Part shown: positions 35,557 to 45,852 of the stretch, one piece after another
Layout of the letters: each line of letters opens with the position of its first letter
Numbering within the stretch: the first letter of the stretch is position 1
DNA from: Phallusia mammillata
Lineage: Eukaryota; Chordata; Ascidiacea; Phlebobranchia; Ascidiidae
Assembly: GCA_003260075.1 (NCBI GenBank)
Contig: QLIY01000067.1
Coordinates: forward strand, 62,001-126,000
Direction of reading: 5' to 3'
DNA: 64,000 nucleotides
Notes under the pieces: generated by a model
What the model was told of the DNA's origin: nothing
Database searches by the model: none
Seen by the model: only the letters and a program-made list of their open reading frames with translations
Translations under genes and position numbers: made by a program

Positions 35557-36555
35557 ATTGGGCCCGAAACACGAATCGTTTTTGAGAAGCCCGTTTACAC
35601 CAGAAATTTTGATTGACAGGCCTATATACATTGAAACCTCAGGAAAGACCAAAACAACAAACACAACAGACAGTTGGTCTTGAATAAGGCGTGGATCATA
35701 CTAAGCTAGTGTTACCCGCAGTATTGTTACCCATTGCTTTAAAAAAAAACGCACGATGTAAGTTCGACGCATTCTATAAAACAGTCAGTAAAAATCCCAT
35801 AGTTATGTCTAAAATACTTTTTCTGCAGCTCAAGCGTAAACAGGAAGAAGCAGAACGCAAACGAGAAATGGACAGACTAGCAACGATAGCAAGACTTCAC
35901 CGGAGAGATCTACGGGCGCAGAAAATTCAAGAAAGAGTGAGAAAGCATTGGAGCTTATGCTAGCCCCCCCCCCATTGGGCCCGAAACACGAATCGTTTTT
36001 GAGAAGCCCGTTTACACCAGACATTTTTTTTGACAAGCCTATATACATTGAAACCTCAGGAAAGACCAAAACAACAAACACAGCAGACAATTGGTCTTGA
36101 ACAAGGCGTTTTAGGGCGCAAGGCGTGGATCATATCAAGCTAGTGTACTGCCATGCACCCGCAGTTTTGTTACCCATTGCTTTAAAAAAAACGCACGATG
36201 TAATTTCGACGCATTGTATACAATCTCATAGCCCCCCCCCCCCCCCCCCCCCCTCTAAAATACTTTTTTTGCAGCTCAAGCGTAAACAGGAAGAGGCTGA
36301 ACGCAAACGAGAAATGGACAGACTAGCAACGATTGCACGACTTCATCGGAGAGATCTACGGGCGCAGAAGATTCAAGAAAGAGTGAGAAAGCATTGGAGA
36401 TTATGCTAGAATAGCTTTGCTAGCAACGAGCAGGCTAATTGAGTTTTTAACCGACAGTTTCGTGTTGATTATTTTGCAGCGAAATCAGGACATATGGGGA
36501 AACGAAACAGACGAAGATTTGAGCGACGTCGATGAAACCTTTAACAATGATGACA
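34314..36555 (+). CDS. STMND1: stathmin-domain-like acylated protein (STMND1-like), 3' end unresolved
   Basis: Exons: 34314-34509, 34933-35000, 35077-35205, 35829-35936 (second copy 36275-36382), 36480-36555. Phases agree across all junctions (1, 0, 0, 0) and code about 192 aa up to a donor at 36556. The start at 34314 gives MGCFGSKS, a textbook N-myristoylation plus palmitoylation signal, so membrane attachment is likely. Exon 2 gives GIAFDITVSRKG...PPKRQP, comparable with the stathmin-domain start in vertebrate STMND1. Exon 4 is a charged helix (LKRKQEEAERKREMDRL) suited to a coiled coil or tubulin contact. Exon 5 is acidic (NETDEDLSDVDETF), like the STMND1 tail. A short last exon was not found; without splicing, the frame would stop at 36629. 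The family match is by eye and the function is inferred. Confidence 0.55.
34650..34900 (+). repeat. direct repeat around poly-C in STMND1-like intron 1
   Basis: CAGCCCACTGTTAAGC begins at 34650 and again just after C12 (34769-34780). The copies run about 120 bases and differ at a few sites (for example TTGTGG against TTGTATGG). Confidence 0.8.
35469..35556 (+). other. 88-base poly-C run, probable sized gap
   Basis: This is the longest C run in the window, inside STMND1-like intron 3. The sequence after it (35557-35963) recurs at 35974-36408, but the sequence before it does not. The poly-Pro and poly-Gly frames crossing it are artefacts. Confidence 0.75.
35557..36408 (+). repeat. haplotype duplication covering STMND1-like exon 4
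   Basis: Block 35557-35963 recurs at 35974-36408 after C10, with a further C22 run (36232-36253) just before the second exon copy. Both exon copies code the same 36 residues, with only synonymous differences in the coding part. The flanking intron differs by small indels. One copy should be removed when building the transcript. Confidence 0.8.
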
Positions 36556-37650
36556 GTAAGAACCCCTTGTTTTTTTTAGTAAACATAAGGTTCATTATAG
36601 TCTTCATCCACCAAGCAACGAGATTCTAGTTTAAAAGTATACAGTATTGTTTTTTCGTGACCAAGGCTTGATTAACCAATAGGCAATGATAACTGATAAA
36701 CAGAGATAATGAATGGAAACATCCTAGATTTTAACATAGTTACGAAATGTCTCTAGCTTTCATACAAGGTGTTGTAACAAACATCAAATACCTTTTAACG
36801 GACTAGGAATCCAATGCACTCCTTAGTGTTAAAACTTACCTGTTAAATGCGGAACTTTGCAATTGTTACCCAATTTAATATTCCTGTGAGTTCAGAGCTG
36901 TGCTATAGTTCTGAGCTGGCACAAACATGTCGAAGTGAGGCCCCCCCCCCGTTGTAACAAACATCAAATACCTTTTAACGGACTAGGAATCCAATGCATT
37001 CCTCAGTGTTAAAACTTACCTGTTAAATGCGCAACTTTGCACTTGTTACCCAATTTAACATTCCTGTGAGTTCAGAGCTATGCTATAGTTCTGAGCTGGC
37101 ACAAACATGTCGAAATGAGCTGATTTGGTAATCAAATGTTGCCAAAATATGCACGAATTATTATAGCTTTTGTTGCACTCTTATAAACAATGAAGTTAAC
37201 CAAACAAGTAGAACCTAACTTCAAGTCTAATGTGTGATACTTCGGCAGATTTTGGTTGGGATGATGAAAAATCACACAAGATTGCAAATCAGACAGATGA
37301 TGGATGGTGACAAAAGTGAAGCATCCAAGAGAGTAGACAAAGCACAAGTAAACGGGATGAGCTAACACGAAGCTTGTGTCTTCGGAGAAAAATGTAAAAA
37401 CACCAGGCAAGGATTGACTGGCTGTTACAGACCTTGGCTTAACAGTTTTGTACTGTTATAAGCACCAGCACTACACTGCCTAGTAGTTCTAAAATTACAA
37501 CAAAGTCCTTGCAGATTCAAAACATTGCGATGCTATATAATATTGGCTCCGATTTTGTTGTTGAGAGTATTCACCCCCCCCCCCAGAATAAATGGTGTTT
37601 GCAACTCAACTAAGTTCAGGTCTTTGGACAAAGTTTTTCAATTGCTTGCA
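36556..37650. other. STMND1-like/PHB convergent intergenic region
   Basis: This contains the 170-bp overlap pair 36771-36940 and 36951-37120 around C10, then the first copy of the block 37246-37573 (second copy 38575-38899). The last STMND1-like exon may be hidden here, but I could not identify it. Confidence 0.5.
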
Positions 37651-39502
37651 TCACTGGTTTGGATTCAGAGAAAGTAAAACGTTTTGACTGTTAGGTAGAT
37701 AACTGACATTTCGTGATTTTGACATTAGACCAGCAATTTCTTCTGCTGCTTCCAATTTTCGCAGCTGGATCAATCCCTCTCCAGCTTCAGCTGTGAGCAA
37801 AACACACAATTTGTGTTAATTTAATTTCAGGAAAACTCCACATCGGCACAAATAAATTCTGCACATAATGCACAACTAATTGTTCAGCCAACCTACCAAC
37901 AGATTTTGCAATCATTTCAGCAGCTTTAGCATCTCCCTCGGCTGTTGTTATTGCAGCAATTTTTTGTTGCTCGGCCTGCAAAGAGATCATAAAAAGTTTT
38001 AAGCAATCTATTAGTGACTCAAAAATTTTTCAGTTGTGATTACCAAATGTTTTACTGTATAATACAGTCATTGGCAATAAGTTTTTATTAAGCATGGTAT
38101 TAGTTTGTAAACGTGCTTCAAAGAATGAGGAAATACTTTGAAAGAATAGTCTAGAACAGGGGAGAACTGTTCCTAGGGGGTGCAGGGATGCTGAATCATT
38201 AAAGTTGGTTAAGTCTATTCTATATAAATACAAAAATCCAGGGGGGTGCGAAAATAGGTTGGTGATTTGAAAGGGGTGCAGCAAGAAAAAAAGGTTAAGA
38301 ACCACTGTTCTATAAGTTTCGACAAACTCTGTAATGTTTTTTATTATTTCTGTTACACTGACATTATGTAGGCTGCACATAAGCAACATAATACCAATGT
38401 CATTCACCACTATCGGCCCTTTGGTGGAAATACCTTATTGAGGGAAAAAACAGCTTTTTCTCATGATGACTGTTCAGATGCAAAAATACTGGTATACAAC
38501 TCAGAGCATTGCCTACACTGCTTCATATTGCACAAAAGTTTGCCAACGCTGCTTTAGTATAAACCCCCCCCCCCTTTTGGTTGGGATGATGAAAAATCAC
38601 ACAAGATTGCAAATCAGACAGAAGATGGATGGTGACAAAAGTGAAGCATCCAAGAGAATAGACGAAGCACAAGTAAACGAGATGAGCTAACATGAAGCTT
38701 GTGTCTTCGGAGAAAAATGTAAAAACACCAGGCAAGGATTGACTGGCTGTTACAGACCTTGGCTTAACAGTTTTGTACTGTTATAAGCACCAGCACTACA
38801 CTGCCTAGTAGTTCTAAAATTACAACAAAGTCCTTGCAGATTCAAAACATTGCGATGCTATATAATATTGGCTCCGATTTTGTTGTTGAGAGTATTCAGA
38901 GCCATGCGTGGTATACCCTTGCCCATTTTTTGTTACATAATTGACATTTTTTTATTTAACATTTTGCCTGCAACAATTATGAATACAAAGTGGGGGTAGA
39001 TGTTGCAGAATAAATGGTGTTTGCAACTCAACTAAGTTCAGGTCTTTGGACAATGTTTTTCAATTCCTTGCATCACTGGTTTGGGTTGAGGGAAAGTAAA
39101 ACGTTTTGACTGTTAGGCAGATAACTGACATTTCGTGATTTTGACATCAGACCAGCAATTTCTTCAGCAGCTTCCAATTTTCGCAGCTGGATTAAACCCT
39201 CTCCAGCTTCAGCTGTGAGCAAAATACACATAATTTGTGTTAATTTAGTTTTCAGAATTTTGTTCAAAAAAACTAAACATTGGCTAATGGATCTTATGCA
39301 GTGGTAGGATTCAAATTTTTATTGCCAGCTGGTTTTATTACAAAAGTCACATTTTTCAGTCAGTTCTGTTACAAAAAGTCCATTGACAGTAACCAGTAAT
39401 GCTAACCAGTTCGCTGATCTTATAAAATTCGTGAGGTGGTTATAGAACTGGTGCAAACCTGAATGAATCTCACAACTGATCTTATGCTCACAAATTTTTC
39501 AG

Positions 39503-39570
<68 letters not shown>

Positions 39571-42148
39571 CTCAGCGGTTGTAATTGCAGCAATTTTTTG
39601 TTGCTCAGCCTGCAATAACATTGCAAAATTTTAAGCAAACTTGTTTTCGGCTTTTTATCACTTATTACTGAGTGCTTGGACTCTATAGTTCATGCATTAG
39701 CCACTATTTTTTATTAAGCTAGGTTATGTTTTTTTGAATCAACTTTACAGAAAGATGATGCAATAATTTGGAAGAATAGCCAATAAATTTTGACAAACCG
39801 CTGCGCTATGTAAGATATTTCATTGTTTCTGTACAGCTAGCAATTTTCTACTTTTGAGACAATGATGACTGGACATAATTAAAGACAATACCTATGTTAT
39901 TTACTACTAGCCCCTTGGTGGAAACACCATATTGAGGAAAATAACTTTATAATGACTGTTCTAAAGTAAAAAGGGCAAGGCCACAACACAGAGCATTGTC
40001 TAAACTGCTTCATATTGCACAAAAGTTTGCCAACCCTGCTATAGTGNAAGGTTTCGTTTTTTGCGGCTCCCTGCACACTTAAAAAATAACGATTTGGCCC
40101 AGACAATAAAAAAGTTTGAAAACCACTGGTATAAACAAAAAGACCATTACCTTTTCCACAACAAAGCGAGCTCGTTCAGCCTCCTGCTGTGCAACTTGCC
40201 CCCCCCCCCAAAGGGCAAGGCCACAACACAGAGCATTGTCTAAACTGCTTCATATTGCACAAAAGTTTGCCAACCCTGCTATAGTGTACACAAAAAGGGT
40301 AAATACCTTTTCCACAACAAAACGTGCTCTTTCAGCCTCCTGCTGTGCAACTTGTTTCTGTTCAACTGCAGTGGTGAATTCATGTCCGAAAGTCAAATGT
40401 GTCAAAGAAACATCGTCCAAAATTAATCCGAATGAATCAGCCCGCTCTGCAAGGTCTTCACTTACCTTGAATGATGAAAAATAAGTAAACAACGAAAGGA
40501 CATGCAAATGCTATGTGGTAAACATACCTGTCTGGATACTGTTTCTCTTTGTGTAATAAGTTCACTGGCATCAAACCGGGCCTATAAAGGATAAAAAAAA
40601 TTACAGCACAAACAAAACAGAATATTTTTTTCAGTAAAACGAACAAAAAAAGTATGTATCTTTAAGGCTAAAGTAGAACAGGTCATACCACAACTGCTTT
40701 CAAAACTTCATTTGTGATGGAAGGCAAGATTCGTTCATCATAATCTTCTCCGATTGTGGAGAAAATTCCAGGAAGTTTTGATGGTTTTGGTCGGAAGAGA
40801 ATTCGCAAAGTAATGTGCACATTCTGCAAATCTGGAATAAAAAAGTGTAAAATGTGAGCTTTTTGATGGATTAAAGAACTTGGTTACAAAAAACTTTATT
40901 TGCTTTAAAGCTGCTCTCTGCATTACAAAATCCAAAACATTATTTAACACGTACATTTATATTGGCAAAAATTCTTATTTATTGTGATACATGGATATTA
41001 TTTAAAATAGACATTAACGGCGCGCAATTGCTAAGTTATCAGTAGAAAAAGCTTTAAACACAAAGGATTAGGGTTGTGACCACAATAAAATTTGTACTAA
41101 TTTATAGCGCTGTTGCTCTAAATCAGTTAACCCCCCCCCCTTGTTAATATGCAACCTGGTGGACGAAACGCCTGTTCAGTATTTTCAATTTATAGCGCTG
41201 TTGCTCTAAATCAGTTACATTTAAAAGGTTCAATAATTTTTTGAGTCTTTTGTCTTTACACTGAAAACACTGAAAATAAACCGAAACGTTCCCCCAAATT
41301 TCTCCAGCGGTTTCCCAAAATTTGGACTTGCAACTACAACTACAGTTTTTGGTATTTAAATGAAACACTTGCGGTCTCTTAAAACTACTTAGCGGTCACC
41401 CAAACCAAACCTTAAAAAAAACCTGCCTACAATCAGATAAGCAATATGACATTATTTTTAATGATTTTCACATTTTAGATAGCATTAAATACTTCGAATT
41501 TTGCTTTTGATTAACAGAAGGAAACTGCAAGACAGCCTTTACCTTTCGAACCAGTTACAACAGGGATATTTCTTGGTTGAGCTTTGCAATCAAATATGAT
41601 TGGTTTTTGAATGAGTGGAATAAGAAAATGTGTTCCTTCATCACTGACTGTTTGTTTGACTCCAGAGAAGCGATCAAAAATTACACCTCGACACCCAGCA
41701 TCAACTGTAAAATGACAAAACATAAAAATCATTAATATTTAAAAATTGGCACACAATTTTTGTTTAAACCTTAAACACAAATTATTTTTTAAATATGAGT
41801 ACATATTTGATTTTGACATAAAATTGAGCCCCCCCCCCCCATAAAAATCATTAATATTTAAAAATTGGCACACAATTTTTGTTTAAATCTTAAACACAAA
41901 TTATTTTTTAAACATGAGTACATATTTGATTTTGACATAAAATTAAGTCGGATTTTTTATAAGATTCAAACACATTGTCTCCACTGTTAGGAATAATCTA
42001 GGTTTTGGTCTCAACAAGATTGGAAGAAAAATTGAAACGGCCTTTTATAAAGTTTACACTTACCGTTATAAAGTGCAGAATTGACAATTCCCCCAGCAAC
42101 TGCTAATCCCAAACCAAGCTTGGTTAATCTAGACATAAGAGCCTCCAT
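37651..42148 (-). CDS. PHB1: prohibitin-1
   Basis: Exons in coding order: 42064-42148, 41543-41704, 40689-40831, 40528-40581, 40307-40465, 37897-37975, 37651-37790. They are in phase and code 273 aa (human PHB1 is 272). The other allele supplies exon 7 at 39073-39212 and a cut-off exon 6 at 39568-39609. A partial exon 5 copy lies at about 40151-40198. Recognisable stretches are the N-terminal hydrophobic anchor ([17 protein letters not shown]), [63 protein letters not shown], and [11 protein letters not shown] near the end. Prohibitin-1 forms ring complexes with prohibitin-2 in the mitochondrial inner membrane and supports protease control and cristae structure. The ATG at 42148 gives the family-typical start. 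It is divergent from the E2 gene at 43118. Confidence 0.95.
38157..38307 (+). mobile_element. short hAT-type MITE in the PHB region
   Basis: The right end GGTTAAGAACCACTG is a clear terminus; the left end CAGGGGAGAACTG is degenerate. The flanks GTCTAGAA and TTCTATAA match at 6 of 8 bases. It lies in block B1 and is not seen at the same place in block B2 (about 39,760-39,800). Confidence 0.5.
38951..38956 (-). terminator. possible PHB polyadenylation signal
   Basis: TTTATT on the plus strand reads AATAAA on the coding strand, 117 bases after the stop codon of the 39073 copy of exon 7. The other allele copy is cut by a poly-C join before the equivalent place. Confidence 0.4.
39299..39478 (+). 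mobile_element. 180-bp hAT-type MITE with perfect target duplication
   Basis: The termini are CAGTGGTAGGATTCAAA and GAATCTCACAACTG. The octamer ATCTTATG is identical on both sides (39291-39298 and 39479-39486). The body shares ACAAAAAGTCCATTGACAG and CAGTAATGCTAACCAG with the copies at 20138-20321 and about 63470-63646. It lies between PHB exons 6 and 7 in the second haplotype copy and is not seen in the first. Confidence 0.85.
39504..39567 (+). other. 64-base poly-C run cutting a copy of PHB exon 6
   Basis: The run begins just after the MITE flank and ends inside a copy of exon 6, so the exon's 3' half on the coding strand is missing from this allele. It is probably a sized gap. Confidence 0.75.
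40047..40128 (+). mobile_element. hAT-type MITE right end, broken by an N
   Basis: The segment from the single N at 40046 ends with AGTTTGAAAACCACTG, a typical right terminus, followed by GTATAAAC. The other copy of this locus (about 40286) runs directly from TATAGTG into TACACAAAAAGG without the insert, so it looks like an empty allele. The left end of the element was lost at the N. Confidence 0.6.
41099..41946 (+). repeat. overlap duplications in PHB introns 1 and 2
   Basis: A 30-base block beginning AATTTATAGCGCTGTTGC at 41099 recurs at 41188, with C10 (41131-41140) and 47 other bases between. The block 41723-41828 recurs at 41841-41946 around C12. Exon 2 (41543-41704) itself is single-copy. 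Confidence 0.7.
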
Positions 42149-43117
42149 ACTTGAGTTTTTGCAACTAGATTTGTTTTAATTGTTCTCAATAGTAATAACA
42201 CTGAAACGTCTTGCTTCGTGCAAAAACACTGAAAAGACTACGCACAAGAAACTTAATATTTGAAGCTACCCAAACACCAAATTTAAGGAATAAAAAGTCT
42301 AAAGTTAGTTTGAAACAAACAAGCTTTAACAGAAAACTTTAAACATTTTAATTAGCGAGACGAAACAAATAAAAACAAAACATGCAGTTTTTTGCAAACT
42401 CATGTACAATTTCCACGTGATTGCATAAGCATGAACAGGAAAACAATCCACAACGGTGCAGTGTATTTAGGTACTTTGTTGATCTGGATTTAACGGTTCA
42501 TTTTCGGCGTAAAATTACATTAAAATTACGAAACAGTTTTTACGCCAAAGATAGGATTGTCATAGTACGTTTTTTTACTACAAACTACGTCAAAACAAAC
42601 GCTTTTAACGTATGTGAACAGTCTGTAAAGATAACGCTGGTATTACAAACCGGAAAACCCCCCCCCCTCGGCGTAAAATTACATTAAAATTACGAAACAG
42701 TTTTTACGCCAAAGACAGGATCGTCATAGGTACGTGTTTTACTACAAACTACGTCAAAACAGACGCTTTTAACGTATGTGAACAGTCTGTAAAGATAACG
42801 CTTGTATTACAAACCGGAAAAGTGACGATTTTTGTTACGTTGTGTCGTAATATTTTTGGCGTACAAAAGGCAACACAAATTGTACGCCTGAAAATATCAA
42901 ATGATTTTAGTCGAGTTGCAAAGTTATGAGCCAGTCTAATCGCATGTCAACTGCATATCGTAGAATAACGAAGGAGTTGCAACTTATGCGAGAAAGCCCA
43001 GACACAGAAATCTACGCAAATCCAACACAAACCCCCCCCCCCTATTTTTGGCGTACAAAAGGCAACACAAATTGTACGCCTGAAAATATCGAATGATTTT
43101 AGTCGATTTGCAAAGTT
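42149..43117. promoter_or_regulatory. shared divergent promoter region PHB / UBE2D-like
   Basis: The two start codons point away from each other, 969 bases apart as assembled. Removing the unmerged overlaps 42504-42657/42668-42821 (about 164 bases with the C run) and 42851-43031/43043-43223 (about 192) leaves roughly 0.6 kb. No TATA box is evident. Shared regulation is an inference from the layout. Confidence 0.45.
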
Positions 43118-43223
43118 ATGAGTCAGTCTAATCGCATGTCAACTGCATATCGTAGAATAACGAAAGAGTTGCAACTTATGCGAGAAAGCCCAGACACAGA
43201 AATCTTCGCAAATCCAACACAAA
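42851..43223 (+). repeat. duplication of the UBE2D-like 5' end around poly-C
   Basis: The left copy carries a start codon at 42927 and about 34 codons before C11 (43032-43042). The right copy is the start of the intact gene. They differ at a few sites, including a Tyr/Phe change in EI(Y/F)ANPTQ. The left copy should not be called a pseudogene without read support. Confidence 0.8.
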
Positions 43224-43606
43224 ATGATGACTTACTCAACTGGACAGCTACCATAAAAGGCCCGGCTGATACCCCGTACGAAGGTGGTCTTTTTCAGGTT
43301 TCAGTTGCATTAGCAGTTACTTATCCGTTTACGCCACCAAAAGTGCGTTTTACAACTCCCATTTTTCATCCGAATATCAGCTCAGATGGAAGAATTTGCT
43401 TGGACATTTTGACCACGACTTGGTCGCCGGCTTTGACAATCTCAAAAGTTTTAATGTCAGTACTCTCATTGTTGTCCGACCCTAACGTGAATGACCCGTT
43501 AGTGTTTAGAGTGGCCGAAATGTACCGGTCGGACCACGAAAAATTTCAAGCTCAAGCAAAAACTTGGACGAAAAAGTACGCTATATCAAAGTCTGTCCAA
43601 AAGTGA
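43118..43606 (+). CDS. intronless UBE2D-type ubiquitin-conjugating enzyme E2
   Basis: One uninterrupted frame of 162 aa. The UBC fold is complete: YRRITKELQLM helix 1, NWTATIKGPADTPYEGG, TYPFTPPKVRFTTPIFHPN (HPN at residues 84-86), GRICLDIL with the thioester cysteine at residue 94, then WSPALTISKVLMSVLSLLSDPN and a C-terminal helix. This is closest to the UBE2D/UBE2E class, with a longer N-terminus and tail than vertebrate UBE2D (147 aa). An active E2 carries ubiquitin from E1 to E3 ligases. The lack of introns suggests an old retrocopy, but every key residue is intact, so it is probably functional. It is divergent from PHB and convergent with POLR1C. Confidence 0.9.
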   Translation: MSQSNRMSTAYRRITKELQLMRESPDTEIFANPTQNDDLLNWTATIKGPADTPYEGGLFQVSVALAVTYPFTPPKVRFTTPIFHPNISSDGRICLDILTTTWSPALTISKVLMSVLSLLSDPNVNDPLVFRVAEMYRSDHEKFQAQAKTWTKKYAISKSVQK

Positions 43607-44810
43607 CAGAATCTTTTGCATAAGATGGAAATAGTATGTTGAAGGACGGATAAGGACGTTTGTGCAAATGATTGTACTCGTTACGACTCAAAAATTTTCT
43701 GCCCCCCCCCCAATAGTATGTTGAAGGACGGATAAGGACGTTTGTGCAAATGATTGTACGCGTTACGACTCAAAATTTTTCTGTAGCCTACCTGCTTTGT
43801 ACCAATTTTATTTGGTGTGTTTTTCTGTTTTAGCGTATTATTGCCATCTGTGAACCTATGCATCTTAAAAAGTGCTGTAAACATGTTTTTTAATACAGTG
43901 CGCTCCCATCAAAACGAAGTAATTCTTTTAAAAGTTTTCTGCTTTTTACGTTTATGTAAAAAATGCGTTTTTTCGATATCAACGGTGTACTGTGAGGTGC
44001 TTCTGTGTGACGAAATGTACTTTCATTGATGACAAAAAGCTTGTCAAATTAATTCAAATGACGACATTTGCGTCATGATACGCACTTTGTGGTAACCAAC
44101 GTCAAACATTTTGTCATTTTTTTTACGATTTTCTTACCTGACGGGTGAACCCTTCTGAAATGCTCATTATTGCTTTAGTTTAAGACTAACATTTTTTATC
44201 TGCATCGGGTTTTATGTTAAACATAGTTAATAGAATTCAAACATTTCATTAAACTCCTTTTTTTTCACGGGGTTCGAACCCAGGACTCTCCCGGGGACGA
44301 ATCCCGATCAGGGTTTTTTATGTCTGTATATGGGTCAGGCGCGCCGGACCATTCGGCCAAGTTCCTGCCCCCTTTTATTTGAGCAAATTTGCTCTAATGC
44401 TCTACCACCTCTGACGTCTAAATTAATCTCAGCGTTCCCAACTTACAGCAAACGTCCCCAAAGTGACGCTATCGCCTAGTTTTATGAACCACGGCTGTGG
44501 GCAAAGGAGCAATGACATAATTGAACGAGCTGTACATGACACAATTTTTACGAAGGCATTTTTACAGTGTAAAAGATACTGTAGTCAATATTGTGTTGGT
44601 GTATAAAAAATGTAGCTAATCTTAAAGCAATCTTGACCTCAAAACACTTTTTTCTGTACACAGTAGTGAAAGTTTATGCACCAAATCAATGCCTGTAAGT
44701 ACTTCAGAATCTGGCTAAAAATACCCCCTAATATGTAAACACATCATTGCCATGGTTTATGTAATAGAACTGGCACACTTTGAACAATTAAATTACACAG
44801 AAATTTCGAA
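43607..44810. other. UBE2D-like / POLR1C convergent intergenic region
   Basis: This holds the overlap pair 43631-43701 and 43712-43783 around C10, and a tRNA-like segment at 44257-44372. Otherwise no feature is supported. Both flanking genes end here, so their 3' UTRs lie in this stretch. Confidence 0.5.
44257..44372 (-). repeat. tRNA-derived element with both pol III internal boxes
   Basis: On the minus strand, TGGCCGAATGG (44359-44349) matches an A-box of the tRNA-Leu/Ser type. GGTTCGAACCC (44280-44270) matches a B-box about 70 bases later. The ends do not pair into an acceptor stem and the anticodon arm is not clean, so an active tRNA is unlikely. The 3' side runs into an A-rich stretch (GTGAAAAAAAAGG), as in tRNA-derived SINEs. 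Confidence 0.5.
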
Positions 44811-45851
44811 TTACTGAGTATCCATTTCTTTGTCTTGGGCATTATCCAATTCACGAAGGAATGATCGGCATTTGGTCATTAGAATCTTTATAGACTCAGA
44901 AACCAGAACATTGGGTGCTAAACCAACAGCGGACTCCACAGAATATATGAAATGGTCCTTGACCTTGCTCAACTTAACTTTGTCCTTCAAATTTGGATGC
45001 CTGAACACTTCCCTACTACATGTGTCCATCCGAGCTGAAACCACATACGCTTCTTCTTCACATTGATCATTTTGCTTGATTCCAATCACACCTGGAGAAA
45101 AACAGCTTTGCAACTCCTTGACATTGTCACCAGTAATTTTGCTGAGTAGTTTAATTTCTGGCAGCAATCTGTATGATGCAGTGGCGACAGGTGAAAACTT
45201 GGCATGGTCACGGCCCAATCCTTTGACTGCTTGCATTTTGACATCAATCTCATGGCCTGGACGAAGTTTGGCAATAAGTATGTCATCATGGACTGGTTTT
45301 ACACAGGACACATCACTTTGGTTGCCTTTAGGTATCCACACAATGTCGCCAGAAAACACTTTGTGATGTTTGTACATCACATTGGGATCAGTTGCATCTT
45401 TCGGTGCAGATGGATTTTTGGTGCACTTTATGTTAAGTTCAAGATCTAGTGTGTCCTCTGCTGTTCCTTCAAGGTCATCTGTTTGCCGAAACTCAAACAA
45501 GCGAGCATCAACGTCAAGAGGAATTAATCCCAATCTGTGTGCCAATACTTCATCTTGAATTACACTGGTGTTATTGTACAAAAACACTTTTTCAATAGCC
45601 ATTGTTGGAACTTCTGCAATTAAAATTCTTCTGAAGGCATTAGCAATAGATGCATCGATTCCAATCATGTCAAACTGCATTTCCTTGTCATCTATTGAAA
45701 TTATTTTCACTCGAAAATTAGAAATAAATTTTCTGGAATCCCAAGCATCATTGTAACCACTGTAACTTCCAGGAAAATCTGTTGTATGAACATTGCTGAG
45801 ACCCTGTTCATTTAAAGTAAGCCGCGTTCGCATCTCTTCAATGTGATACAT
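44811..45851 (-). CDS. POLR1C: RNA polymerase I and III subunit RPAC1
   Basis: Single exon, 346 aa from the ATG at 45851, the same length as human RPAC1. The frame stays open further upstream to 45962, but those codons overlap another ORF and [13 protein letters not shown] is the better start. Landmarks are [20 protein letters not shown], the alpha-like subunit signature, then [16 protein letters not shown], the insert with [25 protein letters not shown] and [18 protein letters not shown]1 pairs with RPAC2 to nucleate assembly of Pol I and Pol III in the nucleus. Its ATG is one base after the stop of the small upstream ORF, which implies a shared transcript. Confidence 0.96.
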   Translation of the reverse strand: MYHIEEMRTRLTLNEQGLSNVHTTDFPGSYSGYNDAWDSRKFISNFRVKIISIDDKEMQFDMIGIDASIANAFRRILIAEVPTMAIEKVFLYNNTSVIQDEVLAHRLGLIPLDVDARLFEFRQTDDLEGTAEDTLDLELNIKCTKNPSAPKDATDPNVMYKHHKVFSGDIVWIPKGNQSDVSCVKPVHDDILIAKLRPGHEIDVKMQAVKGLGRDHAKFSPVATASYRLLPEIKLLSKITGDNVKELQSCFSPGVIGIKQNDQCEEEAYVVSARMDTCSREVFRHPNLKDKVKLSKVKDHFIYSVESAVGLAPNVLVSESIKILMTKCRSFLRELDNAQDKEMDTQ

Positions 45852-45852
45852 T

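Larger units (their letters stand above)
37246..40286 (+). repeat. large two-haplotype redundancy across the 3' half of PHB
   Basis: Block A (37246-37573) recurs at 38575-38899. Block B (37585-38563) recurs at 39006-40045. A 76-bp end piece recurs a third time at 40210-40286. The joins are C11 at 37574, C11 at 38564 and C11 at 40199, plus a single N at 40046. The simplest reading is that A1-B1 is one allele and A2-B2 the other, placed end to end. B1 holds complete PHB exons 6 and 7. B2 holds exon 7 and a truncated exon 6. Confidence 0.8.

Noticed and set aside
42927..43031. Second start of the UBE2D-like gene, considered as a pseudogene
   Set aside because: It is cut at a poly-C join and followed by the intact copy of the same sequence, so it is better explained as the other allele.
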